44,428 nt of DNA, taken from Pseudomonadota bacterium (lineage in GTDB: Bacteria; Pseudomonadota; Alphaproteobacteria; Reyranellales; Reyranellaceae). A program made the translations under genes and the position numbers. The notes beneath the pieces were generated by a model that was given only the letters and a program-made list of their open reading frames with translations, did no database searches and was not told the origin of the DNA. The stretch spans positions 1 through 44,428 of the forward strand of contig JAFEFF010000178.1 of the NCBI GenBank assembly GCA_018240745.1, given 5' to 3'. This document shows positions 29,147 through 38,483 of this stretch, piece by piece (the stretch's first letter is position 1; every line of letters begins with the position of its first letter).

Positions 29147-29904
29147 TGAGCCGGCTGCGCAGCGTCGGGCTCTACGTCGCAGGCTTCGCCAGCCTGTTCG
29201 TGATCTGGCACGTCGCCTCGACCTGGATCATTCCGTCGGTGCTGTTCCCGCCGCCGTGGAAGGTGCTGCTGAAGGGCATCGAGCTGGCCGAGGACGGCAC
29301 CTTGTGGGAGCAGGCGTCGGCGAGCCTTGCCCGCATCGCGACCGGCTTCGTTGGCGGCTCGCTGATCGGCATTCCGATCGGCCTGGCGATCGGCTCCTTC
29401 CCGATCGTGCGGCGGCTGCTCGAGCCCTACACCGAGTTCCTGCGCTTCATCCCGGCCACCGCCATGATCACCGTGGCCGTGATCTGGTTCGGCATCGGTG
29501 AGAGCTCGAAGATCTTCCTGATCATCTATACCACGGTGTTCATCGTCATCATCAACACCGCGGCCGGCGTCAATGCCGTCGCGCCGAACAAGATCCGCGC
29601 CGCGCGCTCGCTCGGCGCCGGGCCGTTCCAGATCTTCTTCTTCGTCGCCCTGCCCGCGACCGTACCCTACATCCTGACGGGCATGCGGCTCGCGATGGCC
29701 AATTCGTTCGTGACCATCATCGCCGCCGAGCTGGTTGCGGCGAACAACGGCCTCGGCCGCATGATCTGGGATTCGCGAATGTACATGCTGGTCGACCAGA
29801 TCTTCGTCGCCCTGGTCGTCCTGGGGTTCCTGGGTTTCACCGCCGACCGGCTGTTCCGCTGGGGCATCTATGCGTTCGCCGGCCGCTTCTCGCCGGTCAC
29901 ATGA
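29146..29904 (+). CDS. ABC transporter permease (SsuC/TauC-like)
   Basis: A 252-residue inner-membrane permease of the BPD-transporter type with about six helices. The conserved EAA-type cytoplasmic loop is visible as NKIRAARSLGAGPFQIFFFVALPAT (about residues 147-171). ATG 29146 shares bases with the ATPase gene's TGA stop. It would form the pore of the importer with the flanking ATPase and binding protein. Confidence 0.94.
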   Translation: MSRLRSVGLYVAGFASLFVIWHVASTWIIPSVLFPPPWKVLLKGIELAEDGTLWEQASASLARIATGFVGGSLIGIPIGLAIGSFPIVRRLLEPYTEFLRFIPATAMITVAVIWFGIGESSKIFLIIYTTVFIVIINTAAGVNAVAPNKIRAARSLGAGPFQIFFFVALPATVPYILTGMRLAMANSFVTIIAAELVAANNGLGRMIWDSRMYMLVDQIFVALVVLGFLGFTADRLFRWGIYAFAGRFSPVT

Positions 29905-29918
29905 CAGGGAGGACAATC

Positions 29919-30899
29919 ATGCGCAGACGGACTTTGTTGACCAATGGCGTGGCGGGTGCCGCGCTCGCGACGTTGCCCATCGGGGTGAAGGCCCAGGGGC
30001 TCACCAAGATGACGATCGCGACCGGCGTCGATCCGGCCTTCTCGCAGTTCTACGTCGCCAAGGAGGCGGGCCTGTTCGAGAAGAACGGCCTCGACGTCAC
30101 GATCAACACCGGCCCGTCCGGCTCGGCGATGGTGCCGTTCCTGGTCAACAACCAGGTCCAGGCGGCCTACGGCTCCGACCTTGCCGGCGTGATCAACCAT
30201 CAGGTCGACAACAACATCGTCGCGGTGGCCGACGGCACCTACCTCGCCAAGTGGGAGAGCGTGATCGGCCGCAACGTCGATTCGCTGGAGGCGCTCAAGG
30301 GCAAGAAGGTCGGCGTCGCCTTCGGCACTGGCGCGGAGATCTTCTGGCGCCGGCTGCTGGCCAACCGCAAGCTGAACCCGGCCGACTACACGCTGGTCAA
30401 TGTCGAGGCGCCCGAGATGCTGGCGGCGATCGAGCGCGGCGACATCGATGCCTTCGCGGTCTGGGAACCGTGGCCGACCCGCACGCTGATGTCGGTCAAG
30501 AACACCAAGGTGCTGGCGACCGCCGACGGCATCTACAACAACATCAACTTCATCTACATGAACCGCGGCTGGATCGAGCAGAACCGCGCCACCGCCGAAA
30601 AGTTCATCAAGGCGCTGTGCGAGGCCAACGACATCATCGAGAAGGACCGGCCGGCCGCCACCAAGCAGGTCGCCAAGTTCCTCAAGATGCCGGTCGAATT
30701 GGCCACCGAGCTGATGCCCAAGCTCGAATTCGACATGAACTGGAAGCCGCGTTCGCTCGAGGCGATCAAGGACTCCGAGCACCTGCTGGCCGACCAGAAG
30801 AAGCTCAAGGCGCCGCTCGACTACAGCAAGTATGTCTACATGGACCTGCTGAAGGCAGTGCGCCCCAAGGCGGTGGAAATCAAAGAACTACCGAAATAA
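29919..30899 (+). CDS. ABC transporter substrate-binding protein (NMT1/SsuA-like)
   Basis: A 326-residue periplasmic binding protein. The N-terminus MRRRTLLTNGVAGAALATLPIGVKAQ has a twin-arginine-like signal. The mature part has the NMT1/SsuA pattern: TIATGVDPAFSQFYVAKEAGLFEKNGLDV, then DSLEALKGKKVGVAFGTGAE and RGDIDAFAVWEPWPTRTL. ATG 29919 is chosen over ATG 29901 because GGGAGG lies just before it. The binding-protein family covers aromatic sulfonates, pyrimidine precursors and nitrate; the ligand is not determined. Confidence 0.92.
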   Translation: MRRRTLLTNGVAGAALATLPIGVKAQGLTKMTIATGVDPAFSQFYVAKEAGLFEKNGLDVTINTGPSGSAMVPFLVNNQVQAAYGSDLAGVINHQVDNNIVAVADGTYLAKWESVIGRNVDSLEALKGKKVGVAFGTGAEIFWRRLLANRKLNPADYTLVNVEAPEMLAAIERGDIDAFAVWEPWPTRTLMSVKNTKVLATADGIYNNINFIYMNRGWIEQNRATAEKFIKALCEANDIIEKDRPAATKQVAKFLKMPVELATELMPKLEFDMNWKPRSLEAIKDSEHLLADQKKLKAPLDYSKYVYMDLLKAVRPKAVEIKELPK

Positions 30900-30900
30900 T

Positions 30901-30990
30901 CCGTCGTCCCGACCGGAGCGAAGCGGAGTGGAGGGACCTTCTCTCCACAATTTGCGGCTTGATATGGCGAGAAGGCCCCTCGGCTACGCT
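30901..30990. repeat. Repeat-like sequence after the ABC operon
   Basis: The stretch CCGACCGGAGCGAAGCGGAG followed by TGGAGGGACCTTCTCTCC, and later GAAGGCCCCTCGG...CTCGAGG, has the look of a dispersed intergenic repeat with small inverted parts, similar in style to the sequence at 14182-14213. It lies between convergent genes. I cannot check copy number here. Confidence 0.45.
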
Positions 30991-31886
30991 CGAGGCGATG
31001 GGATGCTCGCCGGCGGGATGAGCGTGTAGCTCTTCTGCTCGCGGGCCGGCCAGCGGTCGTTCTCGACGGCGTGCAGGAAGTCCTGCACCGCCGCGTTGAA
31101 CGCGGCCGGCTCCTCGAGGTTCATGGTGTGGCCGCACTTCGGCAGCTCGAGCACACCGCAGCGCGCGACGTGCTGCTTGAGATGGACGGCGAGGCTGTGC
31201 GTCGACTCGTCCTCGTCGCCGATCACCACCAGCATCGGCTCGGTGATCTTCTCCAGCTCCTCGGTGCGCTCGAAGAACGGCACGCGCGATCCCTGCACGC
31301 CGCGCATGGTCTTGGCGTGGCCGGTCGCCGAGCCGTCGGCAAACTGCTGCTTGAACTCGGCCCAGCCGCGCGGATCCTTGTAGCGATAGGTGTTGCGCGC
31401 CGAGGACGTGCAGTAGAGTTCGGCCATCGCCGGCATGCCCTCCGCCTCGATGCGCTGCGCGAACGCCTCGCACTCCGCCTTGAAGCGCTTCCTGGCCTCG
31501 GGATCTGTGCTGCCGCCACCTCCGCCCGCGGCGATCACCAGCGCCGTCGCCTTGCCGGGATGGCGGATCGCGAACTCCAGGCCTGCCGTGGCGCCCATCG
31601 ACAGGCCGCAGAGGTGGGCCTTGTCGATCCCCAGCGCCTTCATCAGGTCGGCGCAGTCGTCGGCGGCACGGGCCTGCGAGTACATCGCGACATCGTTCGG
31701 CACGTCCGACGGCGGCCAGCCGCGCGCGGCGTAGGTGATGCAGCGATAGCGCCGCGAGAAGTAGCGAACCTGCGGCTCCCAACTGAGGTAGTGGCCGCCG
31801 AACTCGTGGAGGAAGATCAGGGGGGCGCCCGCCCCGGTCTCTTCATAGTAGAGGCTGACGCCGTCAGAGGTTTTGATGTGCGGCAT
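30984..31886 (-). CDS. Alpha/beta hydrolase
   Basis: A 300-residue alpha/beta-fold hydrolase. The oxyanion region is PLIFLHEFGGHYLSWE, the nucleophile elbow is GLSMGA (Ser96), a likely acid is in VVIGDEDEST and the His is in KCGHTMNLEEP. This set is complete, so it should be active. The substrate is unknown; the family includes ester, lactone and dicarbonyl hydrolases. Its start lies inside the 3' end of the glycosyltransferase gene with a 23-base overlap, and it is convergent with the ABC operon. Confidence 0.9.
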   Translation of the reverse strand: MPHIKTSDGVSLYYEETGAGAPLIFLHEFGGHYLSWEPQVRYFSRRYRCITYAARGWPPSDVPNDVAMYSQARAADDCADLMKALGIDKAHLCGLSMGATAGLEFAIRHPGKATALVIAAGGGGGSTDPEARKRFKAECEAFAQRIEAEGMPAMAELYCTSSARNTYRYKDPRGWAEFKQQFADGSATGHAKTMRGVQGSRVPFFERTEELEKITEPMLVVIGDEDESTHSLAVHLKQHVARCGVLELPKCGHTMNLEEPAAFNAAVQDFLHAVENDRWPAREQKSYTLIPPASIPSPRA

Positions 31887-33105
31887 GGTCTTCCAACTTC
31901 GGGTTCCTGGCCGACCGAGAGCCGAGGATCTGGCCGTAAAGTTCCTGCAGCTTCCTCATCTCATTCTGCCAGTTGAGTTCCTCCACGACGGCCTTTCGCC
32001 CCCGTCTTCCCATTTCGGCAGCTCGCTCGGGTTCCTTCAATAGCTCGTACATCGCATCGGCGATAGCTTCTGGCCTTCCCTCGTCCACGACGACACCGCA
32101 GCCAACGCGCTCGACGAGCCGGCGCAAGGCGGGAATGCCCGAGCCGACGACCACCGGCACTTCCAGCGCCATCGCATCCAGCATCTTTCCGGATACGTCG
32201 ACCACCCGGTAGTCCGGCAGAGGACGATAGAGCGCAAAGCAGATGCGGCAGGCGCGCAGCTCCTCCAGCATGGCGCCGTAGCGCATGAAACCGAGATACT
32301 TGCCGCCCGCTGCTTCGAGGCGTCGCACGAAATTGGACCGCTCGAGGTCCGGGCGAACGGGACCGGCGACCCGGAATTCCACACCTTCAAGGCGCCGGTC
32401 CTGTAGCGCCGCCAGGATTTCCTCGTGGCAGCGTGCAGCGTCCACCATGCCGAAGGTTCCAACCATGTTGGGTCGCGAGTTGAAAGGGAGCGGCTCCGCA
32501 GCGGCAAAATGCTCGAGATTGGGAAGATTGCGCACCACTCGGGTGCGCCTCGCCGGGAAATAGCGAGCGATGTATTCGGATGCAGTGGTGAATCCATCGA
32601 AGAACGTCGCTGCGAGCCATTCCAGAACGATCACATACAGGGTTGCCAGAGGACGCGCCCATTTCGGCAGCCAGGACTTGGTGCGGGCCTTCATTCGGTA
32701 GTCCTCGTGCACGTCGTAGACGACCCGCTTGCCGAGGAGCTTGAGGATGAGGCCGATGGAGATCAGATCCGGATCGTGCAGATGAAACACCTGCGCGTTC
32801 GTCTTGCGACAGGCCTGCAGGATATGCCATTGCGCCGTGGTGAATCGCCGCGCGCGGCTGCGGGGCCTCACGAACATGACGAGTTCAATCGCGGGATCCG
32901 GCTGCTTGGTCGGGTCGAGCAACCAGGAGGAGACCACACTTGTCCGGTAGCCGGCGGAAGCAGCGGCCCGGGCCAGGCGGCCGTTCATTCGATGGTCATC
33001 ACCCGGATGCGCAGACGAGACGTGGCAGATGTGGATTGCCGATTTTCCGCTAGCCCCGGCAGTCGGTACATCCGGCCCGGCCTGCCGCATTTCCACGCTC
33101 CCCAT
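31864..33105 (-). CDS. Family 4 glycosyltransferase
   Basis: A 413-residue GT4-type retaining glycosyltransferase with the GT-B fold. The acceptor-side N-terminal domain begins IHICHVSSAHPGDDHRMNGRLARAAASAG, with FHLHDPDLISIGLILKLLGKRVVYDVHEDYR in the middle. The donor-binding domain has GTFGMVDAARCHEEI and the GPVRPDLERSNF region, and VDVSGKMLDAMALEVPVVVGSGIPALRRLVE (about residues 310-340) carries the nucleotide-sugar contacts. It is the last of three minus-strand polysaccharide genes (flippase, ligase-like, GT4). The donor and acceptor sugars are unknown. Confidence 0.9.
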   Translation of the reverse strand: MGSVEMRQAGPDVPTAGASGKSAIHICHVSSAHPGDDHRMNGRLARAAASAGYRTSVVSSWLLDPTKQPDPAIELVMFVRPRSRARRFTTAQWHILQACRKTNAQVFHLHDPDLISIGLILKLLGKRVVYDVHEDYRMKARTKSWLPKWARPLATLYVIVLEWLAATFFDGFTTASEYIARYFPARRTRVVRNLPNLEHFAAAEPLPFNSRPNMVGTFGMVDAARCHEEILAALQDRRLEGVEFRVAGPVRPDLERSNFVRRLEAAGGKYLGFMRYGAMLEELRACRICFALYRPLPDYRVVDVSGKMLDAMALEVPVVVGSGIPALRRLVERVGCGVVVDEGRPEAIADAMYELLKEPERAAEMGRRGRKAVVEELNWQNEMRKLQELYGQILGSRSARNPKLEDHAAHQNL

Positions 33106-33141
33106 CTGCTCTCCCCAAACGAGACGACGTTCGGCTGCGCG

Positions 33142-34491
33142 TCAGGCCCAGGAATGCTCTTCTTCATTCTTGAGGCGGGTGCGGAGCCCGTAACAGATAC
33201 CGATCATGATGAACAGCGTTCGGCTGTAGGCGTAGGAGGTCGAGACGTTCGCCGAGAAAGTCAACAAAAGCACGATTGCCGACGTAGCTTTCGCCTCGAA
33301 GCTCGGATGCCGGAACAGCGGAATACAGGCATAGCCAAGGATGCCGAAGGCAACGACGAACAAACCGGCTCCGATGAGCCCAACCTCGCACATGAGCTCC
33401 AGCACCGCATTGTGCGGATGGTTGTTCCAGTTCATGTCGCCCTCGACGACCGGAAACGCCCCGATCCCCTGGCCGACGAATGGTGAGTCGGCCCAGCAGC
33501 TCAGGGCGGTGTGCAGCAAGCTTCCACGTTCCATGTCGAACAGAAGTCCTCCGCCCGATTCCAAACTCTCGAATCGTTGCGCGGAGGCATCTCCAAGCGC
33601 CTGATCGAAGGTTCGCAACGCGCTGTTGCCGGCGATCAGGGCGCCGGCGGCAAAGAATGCCACCAATACCAGAGCACCGGTGGTGACACGCGCAAATGTC
33701 ACCTCCTTGCCGATGAAGAAGCGAGTGAAGACGAGAACAAAGACGCAGATGAGGCTGCCGAGAATCGCCTGTCGGGAGGCCGATTCACCGACCCAATATG
33801 CAGAGATGACCAACGCGACCGCCGCCACGGCCCGATATCGCCACAGTACATTCGATGAAATCAGTACACCCACGGAAGCGAGCGTGGCGGAACCGAACAT
33901 CAATCCGACCAGGATGCGGTTGCTTCCGATATCGCTGTCGGCAAGGCCGCCGATGCTGGCCAGCATGATGACGTCGGAGATGTTGCCAATGGCAAATGCC
34001 GCGATGCCGAACACCAGGCCGAGCATTATGATCGATGCCGCCGCAATCCGGGTAAAGTGGCTCGACCATCTTGCCATCTCGTAGCTGATGACCAGAGGCA
34101 CCGCACTGAACAGGAACAAATTGAGGAGCTTGAAAAGCGGGTGCGGGAAGTCCTGGGGCAGGAACGCCGCAAACGACTGAGGAAGCTCGACGACTCCCGA
34201 GGGCGCCCACAACAGGGTGACAGCGGCAAAGGCAAGGAACAGGCTGAAGTAGATGCCGCTCCGGGAGACGAGGAAAGGGATGATCCCGTGCCCCGCGCCA
34301 GCGAGAAGCGCCAAATAGAAAGTACCCACGGTCACGGCGAATGAGGCACTCGATGCGTCCGTCCTGATGCCGAAAAGAAGCAGTACGAACTTGTACGAGG
34401 CCGAGTAGGCAAAGAGGATCACGAAGACCGCCACCATCGATGCAATGACGTGCCTGTGATCGATGGCGGAAGTGCGCTCGATATACGACAT
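33142..34491 (-). CDS. O-antigen ligase / Wzy-type polymerase-like membrane protein
   Basis: A 449-residue protein with ten or more hydrophobic helices. The large periplasmic loop includes SPFVGQGIGAFPVVEGDMNWNNHPHNAVLELMCEVGLIGAG (about residues 340-380), the HN...LE..ceGLIG pattern of the Wzy_C/O-antigen-ligase family. It would polymerise or transfer lipid-linked glycan repeat units on the periplasmic face. Sequence does not separate polymerase from ligase. Its neighbours encode a flippase and a glycosyltransferase. Base composition here looks lower in GC than in the housekeeping genes. Confidence 0.88.
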   Translation of the reverse strand: MSYIERTSAIDHRHVIASMVAVFVILFAYSASYKFVLLLFGIRTDASSASFAVTVGTFYLALLAGAGHGIIPFLVSRSGIYFSLFLAFAAVTLLWAPSGVVELPQSFAAFLPQDFPHPLFKLLNLFLFSAVPLVISYEMARWSSHFTRIAAASIIMLGLVFGIAAFAIGNISDVIMLASIGGLADSDIGSNRILVGLMFGSATLASVGVLISSNVLWRYRAVAAVALVISAYWVGESASRQAILGSLICVFVLVFTRFFIGKEVTFARVTTGALVLVAFFAAGALIAGNSALRTFDQALGDASAQRFESLESGGGLLFDMERGSLLHTALSCWADSPFVGQGIGAFPVVEGDMNWNNHPHNAVLELMCEVGLIGAGLFVVAFGILGYACIPLFRHPSFEAKATSAIVLLLTFSANVSTSYAYSRTLFIMIGICYGLRTRLKNEEEHSWA

Positions 34492-34521
34492 GGCCCCGAT
34501 CCAGTCAGGATATGGACGAAT

Positions 34522-36000
34522 TCAGTCCGACTTCACAATGACAAGTCGCGGCGGCGAGTCGCGTAGAAAGACGCGCAGCCGGTACATTGCCACGGCCAGA
34601 CAGGACGTTCCGAATACTGCTTGTAATCCCCAATACACCCACGTTCCGCCCGCCATGCGGGCAACCACCTCGACACCGCCCGCCATCACGCCCACCAAAA
34701 CCAGCTGCAGGATGGCAAGGAATGTCGCTTTCCCGGTTCCTGCATACCACATCAGCACGCAAAACCAGACGATATTGTAGGCCACGAACAGGCTCGACCA
34801 AATCCATACCACTGTCACGGCAGCAAAGTGCATTTTGCCGGCAAGCCACAGGGCCGGCAGCAGAACCAGCGCGAAGCTCACCTCGAGGAACAGCGCCGAA
34901 TGCTGTCTGCCGTGAACGTCGAACGTGGTATCCAGCCACGACAGCTCCAGCAGGACGGGAACCCAGAACAGCGTCGCTGCGGCATAGGGCCCGGCTTCCC
35001 GCCACGCCGGGCCGAGGAGCATGGCGACTACGTCAGAGGCATTGAAGCTCAGGACCGCGATGATCGGGATCGAGCCGAGCGACAGGACGAGCTGAAAGTC
35101 CAGCATCATTCGCATGCGCTCCTGGAGGTCCTTGTGCTCGATCATCTGGCGCAGCCAGGCACTGCGCAGGCCGTTGATCACGAGAGAGGCCGGCCCGCCG
35201 GTGAGACGAAGGATCATCGCCACGAACCCGACCTCGCGCGGGCCGAAGAAGAATTGCAGGATGAACAGGATTCCGCGCGATGACAGAGCCTCTACGAGCA
35301 TTCGGGGGACGCTGAACGTCGGGAATTTCCGGTACTGACGGGCCAGCGCCAGCATGCGTGCACGCGAGATATCCGATGAGAGGAGGCGGGTTCGGCCGTT
35401 GAGCCTGACGGCGAGATAAACCAGTGCGACAATATTGCCAGCGACAGTCACCATCACGAGTGTCTCGCTGCCACGGTCCAGCCAGGCTCCGGCGAATATC
35501 TGCGCCGCGCTGACCACTATTGCCTGAAAGATCATGAATGATCCGAACATGGCAAATTCGCCCCGCCGGATCGACCAGAAGCGAAGCACGTTCTGAAGTG
35601 CAACAGTGCCGGCGAGAATCGCTGTCGAAAGTGCGCCAATGCGTGTCAACTCATGAGCCAGATATGTCTGGTACCAGCTCGCGCCGACCATGGCGGTGAT
35701 GATCCCTGCGATGGTCATAACTGCAGCACCGATAACGCAAATGGCGAGCACATTCCTTGCAGCGCCTTCCCCGCCCGCTAGCGGTATTGCGACTTCGTAA
35801 CGGAGCGTCGCGAATTGGCCCCCGATCTGGGCCGCAAGCTGCACCAGTGCCCAAATGCCGATCGCTTCGGCGCTGTAAAGTCGTGTCAGGACGGCCAGGG
35901 CGCCGAACTGGATTCCCTGAGCGACCGCCGTGGTCACTGAGGAAACCGCCGCATCCGCGACGAAGGTCCGACGCCGGTCGGAGGAGCGAGGTTGCAACAT
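34522..36000 (-). CDS. Polysaccharide flippase (Wzx/MurJ-type)
   Basis: A 492-residue polytopic protein of the MATE-like polysaccharide exporter group, with a typical N-terminus TFVADAAVSSVTTAVAQGIQFGALAVLTRLYSAEAIGIWAL and LRYEVAIPLAGGEGAARNVL. It should flip lipid-linked repeat units across the inner membrane. It is the first gene of the minus-strand polysaccharide run, which faces the heparinase gene across a 440-base divergent region. Confidence 0.88.
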   Translation of the reverse strand: MLQPRSSDRRRTFVADAAVSSVTTAVAQGIQFGALAVLTRLYSAEAIGIWALVQLAAQIGGQFATLRYEVAIPLAGGEGAARNVLAICVIGAAVMTIAGIITAMVGASWYQTYLAHELTRIGALSTAILAGTVALQNVLRFWSIRRGEFAMFGSFMIFQAIVVSAAQIFAGAWLDRGSETLVMVTVAGNIVALVYLAVRLNGRTRLLSSDISRARMLALARQYRKFPTFSVPRMLVEALSSRGILFILQFFFGPREVGFVAMILRLTGGPASLVINGLRSAWLRQMIEHKDLQERMRMMLDFQLVLSLGSIPIIAVLSFNASDVVAMLLGPAWREAGPYAAATLFWVPVLLELSWLDTTFDVHGRQHSALFLEVSFALVLLPALWLAGKMHFAAVTVVWIWSSLFVAYNIVWFCVLMWYAGTGKATFLAILQLVLVGVMAGGVEVVARMAGGTWVYWGLQAVFGTSCLAVAMYRLRVFLRDSPPRLVIVKSD

Positions 36001-36443
36001 TCAAGTGTGGTGGTAGGGGCACTCGGGCATTTAATGGTTGGGCGAACGATCAGGCGCCTGTGGCAGCCCGAGATTTGGCCCGCATGCCCAAAGCAATTGT
36101 TCGGTTAGCCAGAACTGCAGTGTCGAAATTGCCATCGTTCCCCTGGACGCAACATAACGTCACTCGCTGCAGCAGTCACTTGTTTGGCTCGGAGCACATT
36201 GGTAATAGGAAGGCCTGCGCGTGGCCGATCGGCAAGTGGGTGTGGTCGAGCTCGCGAGCCTCATGGCGACAACGGGATTTCGCCGGAGGGGTGTGGGGGC
36301 TGCTAGCTTGATGCGTGGATCGCCTCGGAATGGCGATTCAGAAATCCGCATGGTCACGACTGCGCGATGAATCGCGCGGCCGCTCCCCCCACCCCAGACC
36401 GGACCTGACCTCGCTGCAGGCAACGGGGAGGAATGGGCGGCAT
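36001..36443. other. Divergent region between flippase and heparinase genes
   Basis: No convincing gene. Base composition is clearly lower in GC than the flanks. A weak promoter toward the plus strand is conceivable near 36178-36208 (TTGTTT, 17 nt, TAATAG). A heparinase-frame extension reaches 36315 but looks non-coding. Confidence 0.4.
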
Positions 36444-38483
36444 GTGGTTTCCAATTCTTTCACCCGCGTTCCGCGGGCGGCACCGCCCGACCCGGTACTC
36501 CGACACCATGTTCGACCCCGGGCGGTGCCGACAGGTGCGATCCTGACCCACTCCGCGTTTCGCTCGGCGCTGCTTGCTCCATCGCTGGTACCGACGCTCT
36601 GGCGTCTGGGTCCTGTGAATATCGGGCGTGTCGGACTTTATCGGGTGCGTAAGCGTATCGCCGGATATGGAGCGGATGGCCCCCCGCTGGCGCCGTTTCT
36701 TCTCGCCCGGCAGAAGGTTGACCCCGCCCCTGTATTGACTCGTCCACAGGAAGAGGAATTGCTCACGTCGGCGCGGAGGATCGCATCCGGCAAGCTCTTG
36801 CTCTTTTCACGCCTCCTCGTCGATGTCGGAAATCCGCCTGCGTGGGCCAACAATCCGCTGACGAATGTCGCGTACGCCACTCCATTCGAACCCAGCCATC
36901 GAATACCGTTCTTCAAAGCAGCGGCCGGCGATATCAAGCTGGTCTGGGAGGCCTCACGGTTCTCCTGGGCACCGATTCTCGCGCGCGCCCATCGGCTTGC
37001 TCCCGACGAAGGATTCGGGGCACGGCTGGTGCGCTGGATCGAGGATTGGGTGCGCGCCAATCCACCATATTTTGGCGCCAACTGGACATGCGGGCAGGAG
37101 ACGTCCCTGCGGCTCCTCAATCTCCTGCTGGCAGCTGCGTTCCTGGACGAGGATCGCGCTCCTACTCCCGGCTTTGTCGATCTGGTGAGATTGCACCTCC
37201 GCCGGATTCGAATCACCCTCTCCTACGCGAAAGCCCAGGACAACAATCACGGCACGAGCGAGGCGGCGGCTTTGTTGATCGGCGGCGCTTGGCTGTCGCG
37301 GTACAGCAATGACGGTGCCGGCGCGCGTTGGCATCGACTGGGCCGCAGAACGCTTGTCGAGCGAATCGATCGGCTGTTCCTGGGTGACGGAACCTTCTCC
37401 CAATACTCTGTCACCTATCAGCGGATGGTGCTCGATACGATTGCCCTGGTTCTGTGGTGGGTCACGAGGCTCGGCCTGCCAACATTGCCGCCCCGCGCGC
37501 TCGATCGCGTGCGGCGTGGCGCAAACTGGCTGTTTCAACTGGTGGAACCGCACACCGGCGACTGCCCGAATTTGGGAGCCAATGACGGGACTTTACCTTT
37601 CGGATGGGGGGAGGAACCCTATCGCGATTTTCGCCCTGCCGTCGACCGCATCGCCCTTCTCCTCGATGGTCGGCGAGCGTTCTCCCGGACGGCGCCTGAC
37701 AGCTCCTCGAGTTGGCTCGGACTTGTCGATCGCAGGCGCGACGATAGGCCTGTTTTCGAGCGGGCGAACCTTTCGGCGTCGGACGGCGGTATTGCCACCA
37801 TCCGATCGACGAACGAGTCGTTTGGCTTGCTCCGATTGCCGATATTCAAGTTCAGGCCATCGCACGCCGACGCCTTGCACTTCGACTTGTGGGCTGGGCG
37901 TCTCAATATCCTGCGCGACGACGGCAGCTATTCGTACAGCACGGGCGACGCAGGTCCGCGCGCCTTTGGAGGCGCCCCCGGCCACAATCTCATCGAGTTC
38001 GATGGCGAGGACCAGATGCCGCGGCTCGGCCGATTCCTGTTCGGGTCATGGCTCAAGGGCGACGGGATCGTCATGCCGGCGCGCCGGGCGGACGTCTGGT
38101 TCATGGCCGGTGGGTATCAGGATTGGCGCGGTCGTCGTCACCACCGCATGGTCGAGGCCGAGGGCCGGCAATGGCGCATCATCGACACCATTGAACGATT
38201 CAAGCAGGCAACATTGCGCTGGCGCCTGGCGCCCGAGTACCAGTGGACGGCCCTTCCCAACGGCGTCGAATCGGGCGCAGCTCGCATATCGGTCACTGCC
38301 GACGGCCCCGTGACCTGCCGCATCGCCGCGGCGGAGGAAGCGCGGTACTACCTGGACAAACAGCCGATCCCGGTGCTCGAAGCCAGAGTCAGCTCCGACG
38401 TTCGCCGTATCGTCACGACGATCGAACTGACCGCGCGTCCCCTTGGCCCGGTCGAATCCGATTATGCACGCCCTTCGAAATAA
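36444..38483 (+). CDS. Heparinase II/III family protein
   Basis: A roughly 680-residue protein with an alpha/alpha toroid N-terminal half and a C-terminal beta sandwich, as in heparinase II/III-type polysaccharide lyases. Seen markers are LRRIRITLSYAKAQDNNHGTSEAAAL (the NNH region), DGTFSQYSVTYQRM (Tyr), and RPSHADALHFDLWAG. These lyases cleave uronate-containing glycans, but homologues in bacterial polysaccharide clusters may modify the nascent polymer. The start is uncertain: the frame is open to GTG 36315, with GTG 36444 (GGGGAGG 12 bases upstream) and GTG 36525 as alternatives; conserved sequence begins near WRLGPVNIGRVGLYRVRKR. No signal peptide is visible. The stop overlaps the next gene's start by 20 bases. 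Confidence 0.85.
   Translation: MVSNSFTRVPRAAPPDPVLRHHVRPRAVPTGAILTHSAFRSALLAPSLVPTLWRLGPVNIGRVGLYRVRKRIAGYGADGPPLAPFLLARQKVDPAPVLTRPQEEELLTSARRIASGKLLLFSRLLVDVGNPPAWANNPLTNVAYATPFEPSHRIPFFKAAAGDIKLVWEASRFSWAPILARAHRLAPDEGFGARLVRWIEDWVRANPPYFGANWTCGQETSLRLLNLLLAAAFLDEDRAPTPGFVDLVRLHLRRIRITLSYAKAQDNNHGTSEAAALLIGGAWLSRYSNDGAGARWHRLGRRTLVERIDRLFLGDGTFSQYSVTYQRMVLDTIALVLWWVTRLGLPTLPPRALDRVRRGANWLFQLVEPHTGDCPNLGANDGTLPFGWGEEPYRDFRPAVDRIALLLDGRRAFSRTAPDSSSSWLGLVDRRRDDRPVFERANLSASDGGIATIRSTNESFGLLRLPIFKFRPSHADALHFDLWAGRLNILRDDGSYSYSTGDAGPRAFGGAPGHNLIEFDGEDQMPRLGRFLFGSWLKGDGIVMPARRADVWFMAGGYQDWRGRRHHRMVEAEGRQWRIIDTIERFKQATLRWRLAPEYQWTALPNGVESGAARISVTADGPVTCRIAAAEEARYYLDKQPIPVLEARVSSDVRRIVTTIELTARPLGPVESDYARPSK

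Noticed and set aside
36315..36443. Longer N-terminus of the heparinase protein from GTG 36315
   Set aside because: The added residues are compositionally unlike protein and overlap the low-GC divergent region; conserved family sequence starts well after it.
36433..36545. Short frame with good ribosome site (MGGMWFPILSPAF...) ahead of the heparinase gene
   Set aside because: Only ~37 codons, no recognisable feature, and it lies in another frame over the heparinase 5' region.
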